Assembly (NCBI GenBank): GCA_014361085.1
Contig: JACIWG010000050.1
Location: 1 to 10,209, forward strand
Length of the DNA: 10,209 nt
Source of the DNA: Nitrososphaeria archaeon
GTDB lineage: Archaea > Thermoproteota > Nitrososphaeria > JACIWG01
Direction: 5' to 3'
Part shown: positions 1 to 5,928 of the stretch, in pieces
How positions within the stretch are numbered: position 1 is the stretch's first letter
Layout: each line of letters opens with the position of its first letter
Program-made: the position numbers and the translations under genes
Notes under the pieces: generated by a model
Seen by the model: the letters and a program-made list of their open reading frames with translations, nothing else
Databases searched by the model: none
What the model was told of the DNA's origin: nothing

Positions 1-2728
1 TTGTTATCAATTCAAATGGTGGTGTACGAGAAATCACATTACTTATGAATTCCTCTTTTTTTTCTGTTGGTGATTGTAATTCTTCACCAATAATTACTGG
101 GTGATCTATAAATTCATTACCCATAAATTTAAATCCAATTATGCTTTCTATAAGACTTATCAAGTTTTCTTGCAATTTTTTATATGCTTCACCAGCTCTA
201 TAATATGCTGAGAAATCTGTCCCTTGTATGTCATGTTTTTGTTCAATTTCCATAAATTTTTCTATTTCTTCCTTATATTCAGTTCCAAATTTATATGATA
301 AATCGGTTAATGGCCTTCTAAAATTATGCATAGGATGTAATTGATTTCGAATATGATTTTTAATGACATCAATTTTTTCTATAATATCTAATATAATTTC
401 AAGCATTTCTTTTAAATTAAGATCATCTCTCCAACTTTTTATTATTTCTTCTAGACGCTTAATATTTCCTTCAAAAAATAGTTTTTCTTCTCCGTGCAAT
501 TCTTCTAATTTTCCTTTCATTTCGGGAATAATTTTATCCTCTAGTGCTTTGATATCCTTTTTAATTTCAGATAGCAGCCATTTCTTATTTATGTATGATT
601 TAATTGCATTTAACTTATCAGACAAATTAGGCTCCTTTAGAAGTTCAACAATCCTATTAAATTTAATTTCTAATTCAGTGGTATCCATTTTAATTCTTAA
701 ATCGTTAACTATTTTATTTTTTAAATTTAAAACATTTTTTGTAAGAATTTCAATATCATTAATTAAATCCCTTTCTTTCCGTAATTCTTGCCCATTTTTT
801 GCTAAATAAGCCATAGTATAAATTAACATGGAGTAAAAAATAACAAATAAGTTAGAGAATGAAACGGGAATTTTAGGAAGTTTATTTACATCAATTAATT
901 CTTCAACACCTTTATATAAATAGAAATATTCTAAGGGATTGTTGCGTACCACTACAACACATAAGGATGAATATAGCGTATTATCTTCACTTCTACCCGC
1001 TCTTCCTACCCGTTGAATAATGCTTTCCAAAGCAAAAGGTATCCCTACATTCATAATGACAGATACTTTATCATAATCAACTCCTAATTCTAAAGTAGAC
1101 GTCGTGTAAACTACATCTATATTTCCATCCCTAATTCTTTTTTCTATTTCAAATCTATCTGATTTTTCAGAAAAATGCATTTCAATATTATTTTTTATTT
1201 CTTTTCGTAATTTATCTATTTTGTATTCTAAATCATAATCAAGTTTATACTCTTTATTATAAACCCAATAGCAAAAAGGATTATCAGGAGGGACATTTGG
1301 TAATAAATGATCCTTAGGATCACCTAATTCAATAGCTTCGTACGTTTGTGTGTGCAATCTTGATATATTTCTGATACTATCAACAAAAATTAAGCTTTGT
1401 AGATTTTTGCTACTTCTGATTCTATTAGCTGTAGAAAGAAAAATAGCCGCCTCATGTGCGTAAGTTTCCCATGAAGTAAGGGGGTTAATTCCTAATAATA
1501 AGTAAAGTTCTATTTTTTCTGCATCTTTTCCATGCAATTGTTCATTATAAATTAATTTAAGAAAATTACTGATATCTTTTCCTGTCAAATCTTGTACAAA
1601 TTCCTCTAACTTAGGTATAGTTGCTGAAGAGAGGATCAGCCTAGCTCTACTGGAAACTAAAGTTCTTAAAATTTGTATAAAGTATCTTAGCACACCAGCT
1701 ACTATGCTTCGATAGGCATGAATCTCATCGAACACAAAAAATTCTATATTAGAAGAAAGATAATTGTTATTCCAATATTTGTGATCAGATAATCTATACT
1801 GATAGGCCCAGATATTTGTTATTAGAATTGTAGGTGGTCTGCTCATAAAATCTTCGCGGGTTAAGCAAATAAAATCTAGGAAATCATTACATTTATTACA
1901 AAAAATTTTTTTGTTTTTTATAATTAATGGCTCTGAAGGATGAATTGGGCACTTTATTCCCCTAAATTCCTCTCCATCTTTAATTTCATTCCTTCTTTTA
2001 ACATCTCCATCATCAATTCCAATTGATAATTGAATATTACATTTTTTATTTATATAATAAATCAATTTGATTAATCTTCCCATTTGATCCGAACCTAATG
2101 ATTTCCTTGGATAGAAAATTACTGCAACCGTACCCTTTTGCTCATTAATTTTTGCTCTTAAAGCAGCAAGTAGAATAGGAATGATGAATATATGAGTTTT
2201 TCCAAAAGCCGTTGGTGCTGAAATTACTGAATCTTTATCATTTTCTATAACCTCTTTTATACTTAAAAATTGATATTTAGATAATCCTTTTATTCCTGAA
2301 AGAGTCAAAGCCTCCAAGAAATTATCTATATAATTTTCTGGAATGACTTTTAAAAAAGTATTTTTTATAGCTTTTAAATTTTCTCCATTTTCATTAAATT
2401 TTAGGTAATCCCATTTTAGGAAAGGTCGCTTTTTTAAGGTTAAATCTGATTCAAGAACATACTTTGTTCCCTCATATTTTATTCTAATATCCGAAATCCT
2501 AAAAGCTACATCCATTAACAAACTTCTAAAATAATCGTTTCCAATTGAAATGATAAAACCATAATGACCTAATTCTTTTATTATTTCATCTGATAATCTT
2601 AGTTCATTCTGCATTTCTGATAATGTAATATAAGCATCCTGTAACTTTTTGTTTTTTTCATACTTTGAAAATTCAAGTTGAATAATTTTATGATACGCTT
2701 CTCTAAGCTCTGATAATTGCACAGTCAT
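1..2728 (-). CDS. Large SF2 (DEAD/DEAH-like) helicase with inserted zinc knuckle, 3' end outside the window
   Basis: I translated this frame by hand: 909 codons without a stop from the ATG at 2728 to the left edge. An in-frame TAG lies eight codons upstream of that ATG, which supports the start. SF2 motifs are clear: Walker A APTAFGKT (residues 171-178), DEIH (334-337), SSAT (367-370), motif V TSTLELGVDYD (543-553) and motif VI QRVGRAGR (572-579). Between Walker A and DEIH lies a cysteine/histidine cluster (C260, H263, C277, C280, with C288 nearby), read as a zinc knuckle. About 330 residues follow motif VI and are rich in Lys, Glu, Ile and Leu; 640-770 looks helical, possibly coiled coil. 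The protein should translocate on or unwind nucleic acid using ATP. Motifs V and VI recall RecQ/Lhr/DUF1998-type helicases found in defence systems such as DISARM DrmA, but no exact family is assigned. Third codon positions are very AT-rich. The probable partner ends 75 bases upstream. Confidence 0.88.
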   Translation of the reverse strand, partial: MTVQLSELREAYHKIIQLEFSKYEKNKKLQDAYITLSEMQNELRLSDEIIKELGHYGFIISIGNDYFRSLLMDVAFRISDIRIKYEGTKYVLESDLTLKKRPFLKWDYLKFNENGENLKAIKNTFLKVIPENYIDNFLEALTLSGIKGLSKYQFLSIKEVIENDKDSVISAPTAFGKTHIFIIPILLAALRAKINEQKGTVAVIFYPRKSLGSDQMGRLIKLIYYINKKCNIQLSIGIDDGDVKRRNEIKDGEEFRGIKCPIHPSEPLIIKNKKIFCNKCNDFLDFICLTREDFMSRPPTILITNIWAYQYRLSDHKYWNNNYLSSNIEFFVFDEIHAYRSIVAGVLRYFIQILRTLVSSRARLILSSATIPKLEEFVQDLTGKDISNFLKLIYNEQLHGKDAEKIELYLLLGINPLTSWETYAHEAAIFLSTANRIRSSKNLQSLIFVDSIRNISRLHTQTYEAIELGDPKDHLLPNVPPDNPFCYWVYNKEYKLDYDLEYKIDKLRKEIKNNIEMHFSEKSDRFEIEKRIRDGNIDVVYTTSTLELGVDYDKVSVIMNVGIPFALESIIQRVGRAGRSEDNTLYSSLCVVVVRNNPLEYFYLYKGVEELIDVNKLPKIPVSFSNLFVIFYSMLIYTMAYLAKNGQELRKERDLINDIEILTKNVLNLKNKIVNDLRIKMDTTELEIKFNRIVELLKEPNLSDKLNAIKSYINKKWLLSEIKKDIKALEDKIIPEMKGKLEELHGEEKLFFEGNIKRLEEIIKSWRDDLNLKEMLEIILDIIEKIDVIKNHIRNQLHPMHNFRRPLTDLSYKFGTEYKEEIEKFMEIEQKHDIQGTDFSAYYRAGEAYKKLQENLISLIESIIGFKFMGNEFIDHPVIIGEELQSPTEKKEEFISNVISRTPPFELIT

Positions 2729-2756
2729 ACTTACTCTTACCTTATTTTCCTAATAG

Positions 2757-2775
2757 AATATATACTTTTTTATAG
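2757..2775 (-). promoter_or_regulatory. Possible TATA elements before the helicase gene
   Basis: The 75-base gap before the helicase contains two AT-only boxes on the minus strand: GTATATATT (2757-2765) and CTATAAAAAA (2766-2775), about 33 and 42 bases upstream of the ATG at 2728. A GGTAAGAG stretch a few bases before the ATG could act as a weak ribosome binding site. The region is so AT-rich that chance matches are likely. Confidence 0.25.
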
Positions 2776-2803
2776 TAAAAATTATATTTATTTATAATAA
2801 ATT

Positions 2804-3595
2804 TTAAAATAACTTTATTTCTCTTAAAAATGGTAAATAGGTGACCTGCATATGGGTTTCTCTTTTCTTTTCCATTTTTTTTAATTCTTCTTCAATTTCT
2901 TTCAAATCTAAAATTTCTGTATGTAACTTATTTTTACTAATTAAATTCTTTGGTATTTTACTGTTGAATGCTTCCCGAATTTTTTCTAATTTATTTGATT
3001 CGGCTTTTTCATAGGCTATAATGGCATAATGTACACCTTTTATATTTTCGATATCTGATGGAATAGGTATATTTTTATTTTTAATTGCGTCGACTAAAAA
3101 TATAGCTCTATTTTCATATTCTTCCAAACTTTTGAAGGATTTTGAAATTTCTGCCATATACATAACATAAGGTGCTAAACTTATACTAATCAAATCTGGT
3201 TTACCTTCCTTACTAATTCCCATGAACCAAGGTGTAAGTTCTGCGGGTAAAAGTTCAGGCCAGCCGTGAACTTTATTCAAATAAATTTCTGATAAAGCTT
3301 CAAAAATTTTACCACCAATAAATCGCTTATTAATAGATGCTATCAGAACTTTTCTAGTATAAACCTCATTAGGGTTAATAAACTTATCATTTATAATATT
3401 CTTTAAATGCAGTAATATTGTTCCAGAAATAGTATTAAGATAATATAATGAATTTTTTAATACATCATTATCTACTGCCTTTAAAGCTAAACGTATAACT
3501 GGCGAACCAGGCATCAATGGTCTTCTAGGTAATAATCTAATAGCCGATGAAATTGGGCCTTTAAAATTGAAAACATCAGCAAATTTTTTTTGCAA
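2804..3595 (-). CDS. Unrecognised 263-residue protein (main frame), possible degenerate PD-(D/E)XK nuclease; probably the 3' part of a longer gene
   Basis: I do not recognise this family. The open frame begins only at a TTG inside an overlapping upstream ORF and has no visible ribosome binding site. Its first residues (QKKFADVFNF) continue naturally from the upstream frame if one A of an eight-A run is skipped; the joined product would be 304 residues from the ATG at 3719. The middle holds a faint nuclease-like pattern: a helix with E99 and E103, then KPD (132-134), then AEISK (148-152), with Ser where the catalytic Lys of ExK is expected and K152 two residues further on. A lysine/glutamate-rich helix spans about 225-245. 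The protein lies just upstream of the large helicase. A small nuclease-like protein before a big helicase resembles the arrangement of Hachiman/AbpAB, but no homology to HamA (DUF1837) can be claimed. The coding status is good; the function is open. Confidence 0.7.
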   Translation of the reverse strand: MQKKFADVFNFKGPISSAIRLLPRRPLMPGSPVIRLALKAVDNDVLKNSLYYLNTISGTILLHLKNIINDKFINPNEVYTRKVLIASINKRFIGGKIFEALSEIYLNKVHGWPELLPAELTPWFMGISKEGKPDLISISLAPYVMYMAEISKSFKSLEEYENRAIFLVDAIKNKNIPIPSDIENIKGVHYAIIAYEKAESNKLEKIREAFNSKIPKNLISKNKLHTEILDLKEIEEELKKMEKKRETHMQVTYLPFLREIKLF

Positions 3596-3719
3596 TTTCC
3601 CTTAATCTTATTATCTTCTCTTCATTTATATTTCCATCTATTATATCAATTATAATATTTGAGGCTTCAACAATTTCAGTTCTTTCTAATAACTTTATTA
3701 TTTCATCATTTTTATCCAT
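3576..3719 (-). CDS. 47-codon ORF overlapping the 263-residue frame; probably the N-terminus of the same gene
   Basis: An ATG at 3719 opens a 47-codon frame (MDKNDEIIKLLERTEIVEAS at its start) ending in TGA at 3576-3578, so it overlaps the next frame by 20 bases. The peptide is acidic and helical and ends REIAKKIC. A TATA-like box about 26 bases upstream of the ATG suits a leaderless archaeal start, while the TTG of the longer frame has no start signal. The eight-A run (3584-3591, read on the minus strand) lies just before the stop. Dropping one A changes REIAKKIC-stop into REIAKKFADVF and enters the 263-residue frame. I therefore read this as the true 5' end of a 304-residue gene. It could also be a separate small protein coupled to the next gene. 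Confidence 0.55.
   Translation of the reverse strand: MDKNDEIIKLLERTEIVEASNIIIDIIDGNINEEKIIRLREIAKKIC
3584..3591 (-). other. Run of eight A on the coding strand: frameshift, slippage or assembly-error site
   Basis: The run lies in the overlap of the 47-codon frame and the 263-residue frame. A run of seven A would fuse the two into one 304-residue reading frame. Runs of this length are prone to transcriptional slippage and to sequencing indels, and the sequence alone cannot say which applies. Confidence 0.6.
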
Positions 3720-3739
3720 TGTACTATAATATAAGTTAC

Positions 3740-3751
3740 TTTAAATTTAAA
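3740..3751 (-). promoter_or_regulatory. Archaeal TATA-like box before the 47-codon/304-residue gene
   Basis: On the minus strand the sequence reads AAAG followed by TTTAAATTTAAA: a purine-rich BRE-like element and an AT-only box. Its centre is about 26 bases upstream of the ATG at 3719, the expected distance for a leaderless transcript. It suggests that the 304-residue gene and helicase can be transcribed separately from the nuclease gene upstream. Confidence 0.45.
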
Positions 3752-3792
3752 CTTTATTAATAGCTTGATATTTTCTATATTTTTGTTTTCAA

Positions 3793-5109
3793 TCATCTGC
3801 TATAGGGGTCTATTGTTCTTTTTTCTTCATCATATTTGTATATTTCTATTTTGTTGTAGTTGTTTTTTAGTTCTAACGCTTCTATTGATTCCTCTATCAG
3901 TTTTATTTCATAGGGGTCTGTTTTCCCGTATACTAGTGCGCCCATGCTGTTTTCTTTTAACTTTAGTTCTGTTGCATAGGTTTTGAGCTGCTGTGGTCCC
4001 TGTATTGTTTTTGTTGTCAGTTTTATTTCTGCTACTAGTGTGGTTTTGTTGTAGCATAGTATGTCTGGTCTTAGTCCGTGGTCTATTGCTACATCTGTTC
4101 TGCAGTCGTGTAGCTTATATTTTTCTATGAAATATTGGTATGCTATTTTTACTAGGTGATTGTGTCTTTTTATCAGGTTTTCTGGTTTTTTGGCTTCTAT
4201 TGGTTCCTTCAATTTTGTATCAAATAGTCTGCTGTAGGTTTCTGTTTTTGAACCTATTTTGCAGGCCTGTCTAAGTAGGCATGTTTGGCAGTGGGAATAT
4301 TCTGTTTCTTTCAGGCACCATCCTAGTAGTGCTGGCCTTGATAACACAAAATCATATTTTATCGGGTCCTCTGGGTTAACTTGCTTCAATAATTCTGTTA
4401 TCTTTATACTCTCGCTTCTACTTGCCTTTGTATCTTTTCCATAGAAGATTCTTCCTGCAACTCTTTGAATCTCTAATCCAAGTGGAACCATTAACTTGGC
4501 CTTGTCAAGGTTTTTCCAAACACCTAAATCTGGATACTCGTCCCTAACAATCCATCTAAGAAACAGATTGTATCTCTTAAATGGACTGCCTTTTTCTGGA
4601 GAAGGAAGAATACTTTTAACAACCTTAAACTCGTCAGCAGGAATAATATTTCTATACTTTTCAAGCTCACTATATATGGTTGACGCGAGTGCAATATCAT
4701 ATTCAACCGAATCCCTTAACTTAGATTCCAAATCTCGCTCGTAAACGATCTTCATTATCCAGTAGAAGCCCAACATTCTAGGATCAAATCTGTGAAAGAA
4801 TCCGTAAATTACCTGATTAAGAAAAGATTGTCTAAAACTTTCCCAAAACCTCCTATCAAGCAAATCAACAAACCTAGCCTTCCTCTTATACAGTTCCTCA
4901 GCAAGAAAAAGAAACTTATTCAATAAACTGGGCACTCTCATCTGATAATCGTATATGGCTGCCAAAAAGGAAATTGTTTCAAGTTCAGAATCATCCACTT
5001 TACCAAAAAGTTTCATGTAATAGTGGGGTGCATATAGCATGGATGTAGAAAGATAACTTTTAGAAAACTTAACATAAAGCTCATCCAATAGAAGTCTAAA
5101 TAAATTCAT
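3793..5109 (-). CDS. DUF2400-like HhH/iron-sulfur domain fused to a C-terminal PD-(D/E)XK (RecB/Cas4-like) nuclease
   Basis: 438 residues. Residues 1-285 resemble the DUF2400 (TIGR02757) branch of the HhH-GPD DNA glycosylase superfamily: LLDELYVKFSK near the start, KRYNLFLRWIVRDEYPDLGVW (178-198), KLMVPLGLEIQRV (205-217) and NPEDPIKYDF (245-254). A C-x8-C-x2-C-x5-C set (C265, C274, C277, C283) follows, matching the iron-sulfur loop of endonuclease III apart from the first spacing. At the position of the catalytic Asp (PLD-x-H in relatives) there is Gly211, with Glu213 nearby, so glycosylase chemistry may be lost or altered. Residues 310-400 form a nuclease core: RPDI (D349), AEIK (E361, K363) and QLKTY (Q374, Y378), the QxxxY signature of RecB/Cas4 nucleases. 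The inferred role is binding modified or damaged DNA and cutting it. The ATG lies one base after the rhomboid stop, so the two are probably co-translated. Third codon positions shift from T/G-rich at the 5' end to A/C-rich at the 3' end. Confidence 0.85.
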   Translation of the reverse strand: MNLFRLLLDELYVKFSKSYLSTSMLYAPHYYMKLFGKVDDSELETISFLAAIYDYQMRVPSLLNKFLFLAEELYKRKARFVDLLDRRFWESFRQSFLNQVIYGFFHRFDPRMLGFYWIMKIVYERDLESKLRDSVEYDIALASTIYSELEKYRNIIPADEFKVVKSILPSPEKGSPFKRYNLFLRWIVRDEYPDLGVWKNLDKAKLMVPLGLEIQRVAGRIFYGKDTKASRSESIKITELLKQVNPEDPIKYDFVLSRPALLGWCLKETEYSHCQTCLLRQACKIGSKTETYSRLFDTKLKEPIEAKKPENLIKRHNHLVKIAYQYFIEKYKLHDCRTDVAIDHGLRPDILCYNKTTLVAEIKLTTKTIQGPQQLKTYATELKLKENSMGALVYGKTDPYEIKLIEESIEALELKNNYNKIEIYKYDEEKRTIDPYSR

Positions 5110-5110
5110 G

Positions 5111-5824
5111 TTAATCTACATCAGTAAAAAAAGAACGTTTTATATTTTTACAACATAAAAAGTATGCGAATGTGATCAGATAGCTTATGATAAAGCTTAA
5201 GACATGAGCCACACTATCTATTATATAGCCGTAGGCCATGCCCCAGCCAAATACATCATATGAAAAAACTATGATAAGTGCTAATAAGAATGCGAAAACG
5301 CCTGCATTTATTAAAAGATGACCACGCACATATTTCCTTCTTCTTTTTTCAATACTATTTCGATACCCTATTTTTCTAAATTCTCCACAATATGCTAAAG
5401 AACTATATAAGAGAATGTAGAATATTGTTCCAAACATTGCGTAAGCGACTCCAGACGCTCCAACCGAAATCATATTTGGTAAAATAATGCAGCGTATTAT
5501 CGCTGCTAAAATTGGTGATATAAATGGTATAATCAAAAACCCGATAGTTGTATGCTTAGGTTCAAGAATATCGTTAAAGCGTAATATTAGGCAGAACATT
5601 ATTGCCAATACAATTATCCCAAAAATATTGTCTCTTAAATGATCACATGAGGCATGAACAATCATGTATGTTATAGGGCCAAATGGGTTTTCTCTCCTTA
5701 GGGCCAATTTTTCTTTTACATCTTGATTTGCTAAGATTTCAACTTCAATACATAATATGCAAAATAATAGATAAAATCCTACAACAAGTAATATATACTT
5801 TAATAAATTTTTTGAGGATTGCAA
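5111..5824 (-). CDS. Rhomboid-family intramembrane serine protease
   Basis: 237 residues with about six hydrophobic segments (roughly 8-30, 66-83, 93-115, 119-143, 168-188 and 199-225). Rhomboid active-site features are complete: H57 and HLRDN (H62, N66) in the second segment for the oxyanion hole, GASG (122-125) with nucleophile Ser124 in the fourth, and His207 (SVAHVLSF) in the sixth. A basic loop (EKRRRKYVRGH, 159-169) between segments 4 and 5 should face the cytoplasm. Rhomboids cut transmembrane segments of membrane proteins; this one's substrate is unknown. The only reasonable start is the TTG at 5824: the frame stays open upstream but has no ATG or GTG nearby, and TM1 begins soon after the TTG. 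It is the first gene of the minus-strand block and ends one base before the fusion nuclease gene, an unusual partner for a rhomboid. Confidence 0.85.
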   Translation of the reverse strand: MQSSKNLLKYILLVVGFYLLFCILCIEVEILANQDVKEKLALRRENPFGPITYMIVHASCDHLRDNIFGIIVLAIMFCLILRFNDILEPKHTTIGFLIIPFISPILAAIIRCIILPNMISVGASGVAYAMFGTIFYILLYSSLAYCGEFRKIGYRNSIEKRRRKYVRGHLLINAGVFAFLLALIIVFSYDVFGWGMAYGYIIDSVAHVLSFIISYLITFAYFLCCKNIKRSFFTDVD

Positions 5825-5850
5825 TTTAATTCCTAATAGATAGTGAATTT

Positions 5851-5860
5851 TATTTAAATA
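5851..5860 (-). promoter_or_regulatory. TATA-like box for the minus-strand block (rhomboid gene)
   Basis: The palindromic TATTTAAATA is centred about 31 bases upstream of the TTG at 5824. That would give a transcript with a leader of only a few bases. It sits in the divergent spacer shared with the hsdM promoter. Confidence 0.4.
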
Positions 5861-5903
5861 TTTATTCTTGTTGAAAATACATGTTAATTGTATAATTCTT
5901 AAT

Positions 5904-5913
5904 CTATATAAAT
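5904..5913 (+). promoter_or_regulatory. TATA box for the hsdMSR operon
   Basis: CTATATAAAT is a close match to the archaeal TATA box. A start of transcription 26-27 bases downstream would fall near 5935, within the cluster of candidate starts at 5929 (GTG), 5935 (GTG) and 5938 (ATG). This implies a leaderless mRNA and favours 5935 or 5938 over 5929. Confidence 0.55.
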
Positions 5914-5928
5914 GAGTATTGGCTAATA

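Noticed and set aside
363..809. Plus-strand open frame of 148 codons
   Set aside because: It is antisense to the continuous helicase frame; its Ser/Ile/Phe-rich, low-complexity product is what the complement of AT-rich Lys/Glu/Asn codons gives.
1..3719. Firm assignment to Hachiman or DISARM
   Set aside because: The helicase-plus-small-protein layout is similar, but I cannot see a DUF1837 signature, and there is no DUF1998 protein, PLD protein or DISARM methylase gene in the window.
4259..4744. Plus- and minus-strand open frames inside the fusion nuclease gene
   Set aside because: They overlap clear HhH and iron-sulfur motifs in the real frame and encode nothing recognisable.
3793..5109. CRISPR adaptation protein Cas4 or Csa1
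   Set aside because: The RecB-like core and cysteine cluster suggest Cas4, but here all four cysteines lie before the nuclease core in an endonuclease III-like arrangement, the protein is about twice the usual Cas4 length, and there is no cas1, cas2 or repeat array.
5851..5860. TATTTAAATA as an operator palindrome
   Set aside because: AT-only palindromes are common by chance here, and its position fits a TATA box better.
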